This document shows, one piece after another, positions 1 through 9,098 of a stretch of DNA of 64,000 bases; the first letter of the stretch is position 1, and the number at the start of each line of letters is the position of its first letter. The stretch comes from Paraburkholderia sp. BL21I4N1 (GTDB lineage Bacteria > Pseudomonadota > Gammaproteobacteria > Burkholderiales > Burkholderiaceae). The stretch covers positions 806,001-870,000 of the forward strand of contig NZ_PVEN01000001.1 in NCBI RefSeq assembly GCF_002973525.1, written 5' to 3'. Under the pieces are notes generated by a model. The model saw only the letters and a program-made list of their open reading frames with translations. It had not been told where the DNA came from and did no database searches. Made by a program: the position numbers and the translations under genes.

Positions 1-449
1 TGCCGAGGCGGGAGGTGACGCTGCGCGACCTGGCCGGTCACCGCTGGGTGACGTACCCCTCGCAGATGCCGTTGCACGCGTTGCTCGAACGCGAGATGGA
101 TCTGGCCGGTCTCGAGATGCCCGACAACGCGATTTCAACGGCTTCCACTTTCGTGACGGTCGCGTTATTGCACAGCAGCGCCGACTTGGTTTCGCTGCTG
201 CCGACCGCGATCGCCGGTTTGTTCGTCGCGCGGAAGATGCTGCGCGTCGTGCCGGTCAAGCTGAAATCGCCGTCGCAAACCTTCGGCATCGTGACGCGCA
301 AAGGCGGTGTACTGTCGCCGCCGGCGGAGCGGTTTATCGAACTGGTGCAAGCCCACACCGTGGCGCAGGCGCAATCGCACGAACAGCTCGAACGACCGGT
401 GCGCATACGGCGCCGGCGAGACGCGGCGCCAAAGCAAAAAACCGCCTGA
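1..449 (+). CDS. LysR-type transcriptional regulator, C-terminal part (cut by window start)
   Basis: The reading frame is open from the first bases of the window, so the N-terminal helix-turn-helix lies outside. The visible ~148 residues look like the second half of a LysR effector-binding (periplasmic-binding-protein type 2) domain: WVTYPS near the start, the hydrophobic stretch TVALLHSSADLVSLLPTAIA, and a closing KGGVLSPPAERFIELVQ, the usual final helix of the fold. A basic tail of about 20 residues (RIRRRR) follows. The target cannot be inferred because its neighbours upstream are missing. Confidence 0.75.
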   Translation, partial: PRREVTLRDLAGHRWVTYPSQMPLHALLEREMDLAGLEMPDNAISTASTFVTVALLHSSADLVSLLPTAIAGLFVARKMLRVVPVKLKSPSQTFGIVTRKGGVLSPPAERFIELVQAHTVAQAQSHEQLERPVRIRRRRDAAPKQKTA

Positions 450-463
450 GAAGACGGTTTTCC
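436..463 (+). terminator. Short hairpin overlapping the LysR stop codon
   Basis: AAAACCG (438-444) pairs with CGGTTTT (455-461) around a 10-base loop that contains the stop codon. The T-rich right arm could serve as the U tract of an intrinsic terminator. The stem is short, so this is a weak call. Confidence 0.4.
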
Positions 464-642
464 GGTACGCGAAAGACTTTCAATATCTCACGACAAACCG
501 GCCGCCGCCATGTCTTGCGAAGGGTGTTGTAGCCGCGACACTGTCGGGTAAATCCGTACCGATCGCGCTTCCAGGTTCCGCGCTAAACTGCTCCGAAGGT
601 GCGCCAGATCCAAGAGCTGGCGCCCTGTCGGGGGGAGCAACC

Positions 643-3600
643 ATGAATCGGCCACTGGTTCGGTTACCGTTTCGCGCAACAGGCATGGCGCCTGTTCGGA
701 AATGGTTCAAATGGGTGTTGGCGGCGGCGTTTCTGCTTGCGCTGGCACTCGCGGTGCGCTTCTGCCAGATCGAGATTCAGACCTCGCGGCTGCAGGCGCG
801 CTATCTCTCCGAACTGACTCGCGACGTGGGCTTTTCCGTCGCCGAAGGTCCGAGTCATTCCATCCGTTTCCCTCAGACAGACCAGGGCCCCTACGACAGC
901 CGGCTCGGCTACGCGTTGCTGCCGTCCATCCAGCAACGTCTGCTGCAACGCGGGTTTGAAATCAGCGCGCAGGCGCGCGATTCCGACCGCATGCTGTGGC
1001 TATCGGATAACGGTTTGTTCCTGCCGTACGCGGAGAAAGATCAGGCGGGTTTGCAACTCGTCGACGGCACCGGTGCGCCGCTTTTCGCTGCCCAGTTTCC
1101 CGGCCGCGTGTATGACGATTTCGACGCGATTCCGCCCGTGGTGGCGAATTCGTTGCTGTTTATCGAAGACCGCTATCTGCTCGATCCGGATCAGCCGAAT
1201 CGCAACCCGGCGATCGACTGGGGACGCTTTAGCCGCGCGCTGATCGATCAAGGCGCGCGCGTGTTCAACCGTCATCAGTCGACGCCCGGCGGCAGTACGC
1301 TCGCCACGCAGATCGAGAAATTCCGTCACTCGGCGGGCGGCCGTACGGCGACGCCGCCGGAGAAGCTGCGGCAGATTGCATCGGCTTCGGTGCGTGCGTA
1401 TCTGGGCGGCCCGCAGACGCTGCCTGCGCGCCGGCAGATCGTGGTGCATTACTTGAACTCGGTGCCGCTCGCCGCGCAGCCGGGCATCGGAGAAATCAAC
1501 GGGATCGGCGACGGCCTCGCCGCCTGGTACGGGCGCGATTTCAACGACGTCAACCGCATTCTGAAAGCGCCCTCCACGCCAGCGAATTTGCCGGAGCAGG
1601 GGGTGGCGTTCAGGCAGGTGCTGTCGTTGATGATCGCGCAACGTGCGCCCTCGTACTTCCTGCATCACGGCTACGACCAGCTCGAACAATTGACCGACAG
1701 TTATCTGCGTTTACTCGCGAGCGGCGGCGTCGTGTCGACGCCGTTGCGCGACGCTGCGCTGTCCGCGCGGGTCGAGTTGCATCGCACGCCGCATAGCACG
1801 CCGAATGCGGATTCATTCGTCTCGCGCAAGGCCGTCACATCGATGCGCTCGCATCTATTGGCCGCGCTCGGCGTGCCGAGTTTTTACGAACTCGACCGTC
1901 TCGACCTGCAAGCCACGGGCACGCTGAACAATGCGGTGCAGCAGGCCGTGAGCGAACGGCTCGCGGCTGCCGGCACGCGCGACGGCGCCAAGGCCGCGGG
2001 TCTGGTCGGTTTCGAAATGCTGCGGCCGGCGGACGATCCGTCGCGAATCACCTACAGCTTCACGCTGTTCGAACGCACCGGCGGCGCGAACCTGGTGCGT
2101 GTGCAAACCGACAGCGTCAACCAGCCGTTCGACATCAATTCCGGGGCGCGGCTGAATCTCGGGTCGACCGCGAAACTGCGCACCGTGGTCACGTATTTGC
2201 AGATCGTCTCCGATCTGCATACGCGTTATGCACCGCTGAGCAACGCGGAACTGAAAGCGGTCAAACCCGATCCCAACGACCAGCTCACGCGCTGGGCGCT
2301 CGACTATCTGACGCACACCTCGGACCGCTCGCTGCAACCCATGCTCGACGCCGCGGTGGAACGCAAATACTCGGCCAATCCTGGCGAAACGTTCTACACA
2401 GGCGGCGGCGCTCAAACCTTCAACAACTTCGAAGCCGACGACAACAGCCGCATTCTCACCGTACACCGCGCGTTCCAGCATTCCGTGAATCTGGTGTTCG
2501 TGCGCTTGATGCGCGACATCGTCCACTACGAAATGGTGCAGACCACCGGGCCGTCGTCGCAATGGCTCGACGATCCGGCAATCCGCAAACAGTACTTAAC
2601 GCAGTTCGCCGATCAGGAAAGCCGTGTCTACCTCGGGCGTTTCTACACGAAGTACCACGACAAAAATCCCGATCAGGCGCTCGCGCTGCTGCTGCTCGGC
2701 GTGCGCAAATCGCCGCCTAAAGTCGCGACCGTGCTGCGCAGCGTCGCGCCGGACGAGTCGAACGCGTGGTTCAACGCGAAGATGCGCGAGGCGCTGAAAA
2801 ACACGCCGGCGGCCTCGGTGCTGGATGACGAAGACCTGGCCAATCTATATGCGAAGTACGCGATGAACCGCTTCAATCTGAACGACCGCGGTTATATCGC
2901 GAGCGTGCATCCGCTCGAACTGTGGACGCTCAACTATCTGCGCCAGCATCCCGACGCCACGTTGAACCAGATGCAGAGCGCGAGCCGCGACGTGCGTCTG
3001 TCGACGTATTCATGGCTCTTCAAGACGCGCTACCACGCCACCCAGGATCGCCGCATCAAGCGCATGGTCGAATTGCGTGCCTACGAGGCGATCGGCAAAT
3101 CGTGGCAGGCGCTCGGCTATCCGTTTTCGAACCTGACGCCTTCGTATGCCGCGGCGATCGGCGCATCGGGCGACCGGCCCGCCGCGCTCGCGCAACTGAT
3201 CGGCGTGATTGCCAGCGACGGCAGTAAATTGCCGACCGAGAGCCTCACGCAAATCGACTTCGCGAAAGACACGCCGTACGAAACGCATTTTCAGCGCGCG
3301 GCGGTAGCGCCGCAGCGGCAGGTATCGCCGGAAATCGCGGGTGTGGTGAAAGTGTTATTGCGCGATGTCGTGCTGGGCGGCACGGCGAAACGTCTCGCGC
3401 AAGGCATGACCTTCCCCAACGGCCAGACGCTCGAGGTGTACGGCAAGACGGGAACCGGCGATCAGCGCTTCAATGTGTTCGCGAAAGGCGCGCGGCTGAT
3501 CGAGTCGCGCAAGGTGAATCGCAGCGCGACGTTCGTGTTCGTCATGGGCGATCGGTTTTACGGTACGTTGACCGCTTATGTGCATGAACCTTATGCCGCG

Positions 3601-3726
3601 CACTATGAGTTCACCAGTGCGCTGTCCGTGCAGTTGCTGAAGTCGCTGGCGCCGGTGTTGCAGCCGCTGCTGGAGAAGGCGCCAGTGAAGACCGCTGCGA
3701 CCGCCACGAAGGTGGCCGCGCAATAA
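643..3726 (+). CDS. Class A penicillin-binding protein (GT51 transglycosylase plus transpeptidase), variant type
   Basis: About 1027 residues. One transmembrane helix near residues 25-42 follows a short basic N-terminus, giving a periplasmic bifunctional peptidoglycan synthase. The GT51 half has the catalytic-type glutamate in EDRYLL (E175), then GGSTLATQIEKF in place of GGSTITQQ, and RRQIVVHYLNSVP. The transpeptidase half has the serine motif STAK (S508), SVN in QHSVNLVF, and KTGTGD (K935), so all three penicillin-binding motifs are present. It is longer than typical PBP1a/1b proteins, with a large helical insert between the SVN and KTG motifs, and the GT51 motifs are divergent. The ATG at 643 is chosen because it follows GGGGGAG and opens directly into the membrane anchor; the frame is open further upstream without a good start. 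It stands alone. Confidence 0.85.
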   Translation: MNRPLVRLPFRATGMAPVRKWFKWVLAAAFLLALALAVRFCQIEIQTSRLQARYLSELTRDVGFSVAEGPSHSIRFPQTDQGPYDSRLGYALLPSIQQRLLQRGFEISAQARDSDRMLWLSDNGLFLPYAEKDQAGLQLVDGTGAPLFAAQFPGRVYDDFDAIPPVVANSLLFIEDRYLLDPDQPNRNPAIDWGRFSRALIDQGARVFNRHQSTPGGSTLATQIEKFRHSAGGRTATPPEKLRQIASASVRAYLGGPQTLPARRQIVVHYLNSVPLAAQPGIGEINGIGDGLAAWYGRDFNDVNRILKAPSTPANLPEQGVAFRQVLSLMIAQRAPSYFLHHGYDQLEQLTDSYLRLLASGGVVSTPLRDAALSARVELHRTPHSTPNADSFVSRKAVTSMRSHLLAALGVPSFYELDRLDLQATGTLNNAVQQAVSERLAAAGTRDGAKAAGLVGFEMLRPADDPSRITYSFTLFERTGGANLVRVQTDSVNQPFDINSGARLNLGSTAKLRTVVTYLQIVSDLHTRYAPLSNAELKAVKPDPNDQLTRWALDYLTHTSDRSLQPMLDAAVERKYSANPGETFYTGGGAQTFNNFEADDNSRILTVHRAFQHSVNLVFVRLMRDIVHYEMVQTTGPSSQWLDDPAIRKQYLTQFADQESRVYLGRFYTKYHDKNPDQALALLLLGVRKSPPKVATVLRSVAPDESNAWFNAKMREALKNTPAASVLDDEDLANLYAKYAMNRFNLNDRGYIASVHPLELWTLNYLRQHPDATLNQMQSASRDVRLSTYSWLFKTRYHATQDRRIKRMVELRAYEAIGKSWQALGYPFSNLTPSYAAAIGASGDRPAALAQLIGVIASDGSKLPTESLTQIDFAKDTPYETHFQRAAVAPQRQVSPEIAGVVKVLLRDVVLGGTAKRLAQGMTFPNGQTLEVYGKTGTGDQRFNVFAKGARLIESRKVNRSATFVFVMGDRFYGTLTAYVHEPYAAHYEFTSALSVQLLKSLAPVLQPLLEKAPVKTAATATKVAAQ

Positions 3727-3763
3727 CGCTCTGCCAGCGCTTTAAAGCAACAACCGGCGCCGC

Positions 3764-5014
3764 CTAATAACCTGTATCCGCCGCCGGTTTTAGAAACAAC
3801 TCATGCACCGGCGCGAAGTGCGCGTAGAGCGGCAGAATCGCGCCGCCCATCGCGCGTGCATCCGCGCCGATCGCGCCTTCCAGTAGTTGCGGACGCACCA
3901 TGCCTTCCCATTCGAAGCGATCGAGCACGCGCTCGGTACGGCGAATGATTTCCCGCACCAGTTGCCGGTCGAATTCACCGTCTATCACCACGGCGTCGAG
4001 GTCGAGCAACGCGGCCGCATTGGTCAGTGCGTTGGCCATCGCGGGGCATGCGCTATCGAGCCACTGTTCGGTATGCCGCCACAGGTCCGGCGACAGCGCA
4101 CGATGGTCATGCGCGGCGGCCGCCGGTGCGCCCGCGTCGCTCAACAGTTTTTCCAGCACGAAACCCGACGCGGCATGCAACAGTTGCCGTGCGGGCTTGC
4201 GCGCACCGCTGCCACTGCCGCCACTACCCGCCCCGCCGCCGAGCGGAATCGACCCGACCGCCCCGGCGTTATCGTGCGGACCGCCGTGCAAGCGTCCGTC
4301 GATCACGAGCCCGCCGCCAATGAACGTGCCCACGAACAGATACAGAAAATTGTGAATGCCACGGCCTTGGCCCATTACGAGTTCGGCGGCGCAGGCGGCC
4401 GTGGTGTCCTTCGCGAACTCGACGGGTAAGCCCGTCATCGCGCCGATGCGCGCGCGCAGATCGATCTCGTGCCAGGCGTCCAGCGCGTCGGGCGGTGCGC
4501 CGAGAAAATCGCGCCAGCCGCCGAGCCACAGCGGCGCCGCCACACCCACGCCGACCACCTTGCCGGCTTTCGCGCCGAGTGTCTGGTTCACGCGCGCCAG
4601 TTTGCTTTCGAGCGCTGGAAACAGGGTGCGCGGATCGGGGTACGCATACTCGAACACATCGCGGCACACCACGTGGCCCGCGAAATCCATCGCCAGCACG
4701 TCGAGACTGCGGCGTCCCACCTTGATGCCGATGGTGTACGCGCCGTCCGCACGCAACGCGATCGGCACGGACGGCTGACCGATCCGTCCGCGCACGCGCG
4801 CGTGCTTTTCGAGCAGACCGTCGTCGATCAGACGGTCGACGATCATCGACACCGTTTGCATCGACAGGCGCGTCAGGCGGCCCACATCGGCCTTCGGCAG
4901 CGGTCCGTGCAGACGGATCGCCTGCAACACGATCCGCTCGTTGAACTGCCGCATGCCGACCTGATTCGAGCCGACCGTGCGTTTGAGAGGCGAGCGGGCG
5001 CCGGTGGTATCCAT
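3764..5014 (-). CDS. ROK-family transcriptional repressor of the adjacent sugar importer
   Basis: 416 residues. The N-terminus carries a winged helix-turn-helix (about 30-85, with SMQTVSMIVDRLIDDGLLE), followed by a ROK sugar-kinase fold with VGVGVAAPLWLGG, KDTTAACAAELVMGQG and FVGTFIGGGLVIDG. The cysteine-rich zinc motif usual in ROK proteins (GH...CxCGxxGC) is absent; the equivalent stretch is glycine/serine-rich (GGGAGSGGSGSG). It is the last gene of the minus-strand operon, 31 bases after the ATPase gene, and resembles FrcR-type regulators of fructose/ribose importers. It probably binds the palindrome at 8064-8086 and lets go on sugar binding, but the ligand is inferred from its neighbours. 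Confidence 0.85.
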   Translation of the reverse strand: MDTTGARSPLKRTVGSNQVGMRQFNERIVLQAIRLHGPLPKADVGRLTRLSMQTVSMIVDRLIDDGLLEKHARVRGRIGQPSVPIALRADGAYTIGIKVGRRSLDVLAMDFAGHVVCRDVFEYAYPDPRTLFPALESKLARVNQTLGAKAGKVVGVGVAAPLWLGGWRDFLGAPPDALDAWHEIDLRARIGAMTGLPVEFAKDTTAACAAELVMGQGRGIHNFLYLFVGTFIGGGLVIDGRLHGGPHDNAGAVGSIPLGGGAGSGGSGSGARKPARQLLHAASGFVLEKLLSDAGAPAAAAHDHRALSPDLWRHTEQWLDSACPAMANALTNAAALLDLDAVVIDGEFDRQLVREIIRRTERVLDRFEWEGMVRPQLLEGAIGADARAMGGAILPLYAHFAPVHELFLKPAADTGY

Positions 5015-5045
5015 GGCCGGAACGCCTTTCAGCAGGAGGCCGGCA

Positions 5046-5852
5046 TCATGCGATCGCCTTGACGTCGGCTTCCTTCGCGCCCGTCATGATCGCCACGGCC
5101 TCGGACATGTGCACGTCTTTCGTATTGACGAGCGCGGCGCGCCGCCCGAGGCGCTGGATATGGATGCGGTCGGCCACCTCGAACACGTGCGGCATGTTGT
5201 GGCTGATCAGGATCACCGGCAGCCCGCGCTCGCGCACCCGGCGGATCAATTCGAGCACCATGTTGCCTTCCTTCACGCCGAGCGCGGCGGTGGGCTCGTC
5301 GAGAATCACCACGTGCCGCGCGAAAGCCGCGCTGCGCGCCACGGCCACGCCCTGGCGCTGACCGCCCGAGAGCGTTTCCACCGCCTGGCGCATCGAACGG
5401 ATGCCGATCTGCAAGTCCTTCATATGCGCGGTCGCCTCTTCGAGCATGCGGCGTTTATCGATCATCTTGAAGATCGAACCGCGCCATCCCGGCTTCACCA
5501 ATTCACGCGCGAGGAACAGGTTCTCGGCGATGCTCATGGCCGGCGCGACCGCGAGTTCCTGATACACGGTTTCGATGCCTTGCGCGCGCGCATCCAGCGG
5601 GCTGCGGAATTTGACCGGCTTGCCGTCGAGCAGGATCTCGCCTTCGTCCGGCACGGTGGCGCCGGAAAGCGCCTTGATCAACGACGATTTGCCCGCGCCG
5701 TTATCGCCGATCACCGCGAGAATTTCACCGGGCAGCACTTCGAAATCGCAACCGTCGAGCGCGGTCACATTGCCGTAACGTTTGACGAGACCACGCGCTT
5801 GCAGAACCGGCATGACGGGCTTCGCGGCGGAAGCAGATGTAGGGGTCGACAT
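5046..5852 (-). CDS. frcA: Sugar ABC transporter ATP-binding protein (FrcA-like)
   Basis: 268 residues with a single nucleotide-binding domain: Walker A GDNGAGKSS, Q-loop region ETVYQELAV, signature LSGGQRQGVAV, Walker B VVILDEPTAAL and the switch histidine in LISHN. Most ribose-type (CUT2) importers use a double-length ATPase of about 500 residues. A single-domain ATPase of this size is typical of the Frc fructose/mannose/ribose importers, so a homodimer is expected under the permease. The start is set at the ATG giving MSTPTSAS, 20 bases after the permease stop. A much longer open frame runs back antisense-like through the permease gene but is not coding there. Confidence 0.9.
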   Translation of the reverse strand: MSTPTSASAAKPVMPVLQARGLVKRYGNVTALDGCDFEVLPGEILAVIGDNGAGKSSLIKALSGATVPDEGEILLDGKPVKFRSPLDARAQGIETVYQELAVAPAMSIAENLFLARELVKPGWRGSIFKMIDKRRMLEEATAHMKDLQIGIRSMRQAVETLSGGQRQGVAVARSAAFARHVVILDEPTAALGVKEGNMVLELIRRVRERGLPVILISHNMPHVFEVADRIHIQRLGRRAALVNTKDVHMSEAVAIMTGAKEADVKAIA

Positions 5853-5872
5853 GACGAATATCTCCTGAGTGC

Positions 5873-6859
5873 TCAACCGCGACGATGAGAAAGTTTGTCC
5901 GCGGCCACCGCGAGAATCACCAGCATGCCGGTAATCAACACCTGGTAGACGGAAGACACGCCGATCAACGTCAGACCGTTGCGGAACACGCCGACGATCA
6001 ACGCGCCCAGCAGCGTGCCGACAATCGAGCCGCGTCCGCCGAACAGACTCGTTCCGCCGAGCACGACCGCGGTAATGCTGTCGAGATTCTCGGTTTGCCC
6101 GGCCTGCGGATCGCCCACGCCGGTACGCGACACCGACAGCAGCGCGGCGATGCCGTAGATGGCGCCCGCCAGCGAATACACGGTCAGCAGGATCTTTTGC
6201 GACGACAGGCCCATCAGCCGTGCGGCCTCGGCGTTGTTGCCGAGCGCGTACAGATGCCGGCCGGGCACCGTGTCGCGCAGCACGAACCAGGTGGCCAGGT
6301 ACATGAGCAGCGTGAGCACGGTGCCGTACGTGACATCCGCGGGGCCGAGCTTGAAGGTGTTGCCGAGGAACATGATCGCATCCGGCAGATTCGACACGCT
6401 CTCGGCGTTCGAATAGATCTGCGTGAGCGCGAAGGCGATATTCAAGGTCCCCAACGTGACGATGAACGCGGGCAGTTTGATGCGCGTGATCAGCACGCCG
6501 TTGAGCGCGCCGAACAGTGCGCTCGCCGCGATGCCGCACAGAATCGCGAGCACGGGCGGTACGCCGAGCGTGACCGCGAACTTGGTCATGATGATGGAGC
6601 CGAACGCCATCACCATGCCGCACGACAGGTCGATGCCGCCGGTCAGCACGATCAGCGTCTGGCCGATCGCGATGACGGCGACGACCATGGTCTGCTGCAA
6701 GATCAGCGAGAGGTTCTGGAACGACAGGAAGCGGCTGCTCTGCGAGATGAAGAATGCGCAGGCGAGCACCAGTGCGATCAGCGGACCGACTTCGGCGAGC
6801 GACGGCAAACGGTCGGCGAAGTGGCGCGAGTGGCCGGCAGGCGCGGAAGGAGTCGACAT
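5873..6859 (-). CDS. frcC: Sugar ABC transporter permease (FrcC-like)
   Basis: 328 residues, strongly hydrophobic, with about eight to ten membrane segments and the conserved CUT2 permease stretch VVAVIAIGQTLIVLTGGIDL. It forms the inner-membrane channel for the importer together with the adjacent ATPase and binding protein. The ATG at 6859 (MSTPSAPAG) is preferred over an in-frame start 33 bases upstream because GAGG lies about 9 bases before it. It is 96 bases downstream of the binding-protein gene, a gap that contains a strong hairpin. Confidence 0.9.
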   Translation of the reverse strand: MSTPSAPAGHSRHFADRLPSLAEVGPLIALVLACAFFISQSSRFLSFQNLSLILQQTMVVAVIAIGQTLIVLTGGIDLSCGMVMAFGSIIMTKFAVTLGVPPVLAILCGIAASALFGALNGVLITRIKLPAFIVTLGTLNIAFALTQIYSNAESVSNLPDAIMFLGNTFKLGPADVTYGTVLTLLMYLATWFVLRDTVPGRHLYALGNNAEAARLMGLSSQKILLTVYSLAGAIYGIAALLSVSRTGVGDPQAGQTENLDSITAVVLGGTSLFGGRGSIVGTLLGALIVGVFRNGLTLIGVSSVYQVLITGMLVILAVAADKLSHRRG

Positions 6860-6912
6860 GATGGAGATCCTCGAAACATGAGCGTGACACACGGGCCACG
6901 CGGCAAATCCGG

Positions 6913-6944
6913 CGGCGGCTCGCCGGCACGATGGCGAGCCGCCG
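6913..6944 (-). other. Intercistronic 12-bp hairpin between binding-protein and permease genes
   Basis: CGGCGGCTCGCC (6913-6924) and GGCGAGCCGCCG (6933-6944) form a perfect 12-bp stem with an 8-base loop and no following U tract. Hairpins here in ABC operons commonly stabilise the upstream transcript or limit read-through, so that binding protein exceeds permease. That role is inferred from position. Confidence 0.6.
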
Positions 6945-6955
6945 GTCCGTACGCG

Positions 6956-7960
6956 TTACTTGTTGCCCCAGCAGTTGTCGAGGCCGAACTTCGTGTCTTT
7001 GCTGTCGATGCCGGACATCGGCTTGTCGGTGATCAGCGTCACGCCGGTGTCCTGGTAGCCGGAGACCTTCTTGCCGGTCTTCGCGTAGTCCACGCCCGCG
7101 GTCACGCCGAGCGCGGCCATCTTCAGCGGATACTGCTGCGAGGTTGCGGCGATCGCGCCGGCCTTCACGTTGCGCACGCCTTCGCAGCCACCGTCGATCG
7201 AGACGATCATCACGCTCTTGTCCTTGCCCGCCGCTTTCAACGCGCGATACGCGCCGGCCGCGGCTGGCTCGTTGATCGTGTAGACCACGTTGATGTCGGG
7301 CGATTTCTGCAGGCAGTTTTCCATCGCCGTCTGGCCCTTCGCCTGATCGCCGCGCGTGTCCTGACTGCAGACGATCGACGCATCGCCTTCCTTCACGCCG
7401 AAGCCTTCCAGGAAGCCGTTATGACGCAGCACGCCGACCGACACGCCGGGCGCGAGGTCGAGCGTGGCGATCTTCGCCGGCTTGCCGTTCATCGCCGCCT
7501 TCGCGTATTTGCCGATCAGCACGCCGGCCTTGAAGTTGTCGGTGGCGAAGAGTGCGTCGGTGGCGTCTTGCGGATCGGTCGGCGTGTCGAGCGCGACCAC
7601 CATCACGCCGGCGGCGCGCGCTTTCTTGATGCTCGGCACGATCGCCTTGGTGTCGCTCGGCGTGATAAGAATCGCTTTCGCGCCGGCCGTGATCATGTTT
7701 TCGATTGCGGTGACCTGGCTGGCGTTGTCGCCGTCGAACTTGCCGGCGGCGGTAATCAGCTTCGCGCCGTCTTTGGCGGCGGCCGCTTCGGCGCCCTGTT
7801 TCATCTTCACGAAGAACGGATTGGTGTCGGTCTTGGTGATCAGGCCGACCACCGGCTGATCGGCCGCCTGGCTCGCGCTCGCACACCACACGGCGGATGC
7901 CGCGACGCACATCGACACGACTCTCCTGGCGACAGGATGCCTGCGGGAATTCAGATTCAT
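6956..7960 (-). CDS. frcB: Periplasmic sugar-binding protein of a CUT2 importer (FrcB-like)
   Basis: 334 residues. A signal peptide with a twin-arginine-free basic start and a hydrophobic core ends near ASQAAD (about residue 32). The mature protein is a type I periplasmic-binding fold: VVGLITKTDTNPFFVKMKQG at the start, the sugar-ligating AGAKAILITPSD, VALDTPTD, and VYTINEPAAAGAYRAL. It is closest in pattern to fructose-binding FrcB proteins, with ribose or mannose possible. The start ATG follows GGAGGAGCG at good spacing. First gene of the operon, so probably the most expressed. Confidence 0.9.
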   Translation of the reverse strand: MNLNSRRHPVARRVVSMCVAASAVWCASASQAADQPVVGLITKTDTNPFFVKMKQGAEAAAAKDGAKLITAAGKFDGDNASQVTAIENMITAGAKAILITPSDTKAIVPSIKKARAAGVMVVALDTPTDPQDATDALFATDNFKAGVLIGKYAKAAMNGKPAKIATLDLAPGVSVGVLRHNGFLEGFGVKEGDASIVCSQDTRGDQAKGQTAMENCLQKSPDINVVYTINEPAAAGAYRALKAAGKDKSVMIVSIDGGCEGVRNVKAGAIAATSQQYPLKMAALGVTAGVDYAKTGKKVSGYQDTGVTLITDKPMSGIDSKDTKFGLDNCWGNK

Positions 7961-8063
7961 GGGACGCTCCTCCGGTTATTGGCAACGATGTGATGGACTG
8001 CTGGCGGTTGCAGACGCGAACGCTGCGTGCCTGGCAACCTGGTCGGCGGGTCGGTTGACTCGC

Positions 8064-8086
8064 CTAAATCACTTTGGTTGATTTAG
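8064..8086 (-). promoter_or_regulatory. Palindromic operator upstream of the fructose-type importer
   Basis: CTAAATCA and TGATTTAG form perfect 8-bp arms around a 7-base spacer, about 100 bases upstream of the binding-protein start. The position suits a repressor site. The encoded ROK protein is the natural candidate because it is the only regulator in the operon. Confidence 0.65.
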
Positions 8087-8277
8087 TACAGCAGGCGCGA
8101 TGAAGCGCGTCAAGCAAGGAATCCAGACGAGGGATGACGCGCGCGAATCGGCGTGAAGGCCGCGAGGCTGATGAAATAAGGCTTGAGCGGCTTGCTGCGG
8201 CGCAAGATGGAGCCGCGGGACTTCGGGAAAGTCCTGGCTCGGTTGAAAGCCGGTTGAAGGCTAAAGACGGCTTGATT

Positions 8278-8298
8278 GGCGCACGCGTGGCGTGCGCC
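8278..8298 (-). terminator. Hairpin just downstream of ycgR
   Basis: GGCGCACGC and GCGTGCGCC form a 9-bp stem with a GTG loop, 11 bases beyond the ycgR stop. There is no clear U tract, so it may be a weak terminator or a transcript-stabilising hairpin. Confidence 0.4.
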
Positions 8299-8309
8299 GC
8301 GTGGCTCGG

Positions 8310-9098
8310 CTACCGTCGCGGCGCGAGCGTTTGCCGTTTCGTTTCGAGCTGCGTGACGACGCGTTGCAGCGTCCGCTCGGCAGTCCCCGGCAACGGCGCG
8401 AACTTGCAGCCGATCACATAGCGCCGGTCGCCCTTCGGCGTCACCAGTCGACGCGGTGCGACGATTTCCAGGTCGAGGCGCAGCGCGCCGAAACCGCCGA
8501 GTTGCAAGGTGACGTCGCGCAAAACCGTGCCCGCATCGAGCGAACCGAAGCGTTCGTCGGCGGTATTCAACGCGATGCCGCCTAGCGACAGATCTTGCAA
8601 CTCCAGCCGGAACGAGCCGCCGTCCACGTAAGCGCCGCTTGCCGTGTACGGATCGAGCACGGGAGTCTGCACACGGAAAAACTCGCGCCGTTGCACGTAG
8701 TAGAGCAGCGCCGGAAAGGCGGCCTCGAAAGCGGGCAGGCCGTCGAACACGATCGGCATGGCGTTGAGCGTCGTGAACTCGGTGCGGATGCCGCCCGGCA
8801 GGCTGCGGAACGTCAGTTGGCGCGCGCGCGGAAGGGCGCGATTGTCTTCGGCGACATTCCCCGCGTCGAAGATGAAGCGCGCATGGCGCGAGTCGACGTC
8901 GAGCAGTTGCGTGACGATCTGCTTGCCGCCGAATTCCACCGTCACGAAGTCCTGATTCGTCACCAGGTTGCGCAGGCAGACGGCGATTTGCAACGGATGC
9001 TGTTGCGCGAAATTCGAATCGATATCCGAAGCCCGGTTGAGTGTCGGTTCGGCGACGTCGGCGTCGAGGTGAAGATCGGCGATCATTTGAGTGTCCAT
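8310..9098 (-). CDS. ycgR: YcgR-like flagellar brake / c-di-GMP-binding PilZ protein
   Basis: 262 residues in two halves. The N-terminal YcgR-type domain (about 20-130) precedes a PilZ domain (about 135-250) carrying the c-di-GMP-binding arginines in QRREFFRVQTP and the DLSLGGI motif, which matches the D/NxSxxG signature. In enterobacteria YcgR binds the flagellar motor when c-di-GMP is high and slows it. Paraburkholderia homologues are commonly scattered away from flagellar operons, as here. No partner gene is adjacent, though a FliG-like protein with stator genes lies 28 kb away. Confidence 0.85.
   Translation of the reverse strand: MDTQMIADLHLDADVAEPTLNRASDIDSNFAQQHPLQIAVCLRNLVTNQDFVTVEFGGKQIVTQLLDVDSRHARFIFDAGNVAEDNRALPRARQLTFRSLPGGIRTEFTTLNAMPIVFDGLPAFEAAFPALLYYVQRREFFRVQTPVLDPYTASGAYVDGGSFRLELQDLSLGGIALNTADERFGSLDAGTVLRDVTLQLGGFGALRLDLEIVAPRRLVTPKGDRRYVIGCKFAPLPGTAERTLQRVVTQLETKRQTLAPRR

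Larger units (their letters stand above)
7961..8309. other. Intergenic region with importer promoter and ycgR terminator hairpin
   Basis: No gene is seen. It holds the ribosome-binding site and promoter region of the fructose-type operon, an 8-bp-arm operator (8064-8086) and, next to the ycgR stop, a 9-bp hairpin (8278-8298). Confidence 0.6.

Noticed and set aside
5046-6929. A 627-residue minus-strand frame covering permease and ATPase as if fused
   Set aside because: Only the part from 5852 down encodes a protein family (ABC ATPase); the upper part is an out-of-frame shadow of the permease gene, rich in arginine.
5885-7993. A 702-residue plus-strand frame across the fructose-type operon
   Set aside because: Arginine/histidine-rich shadow of clear minus-strand genes with no family match or start signal.
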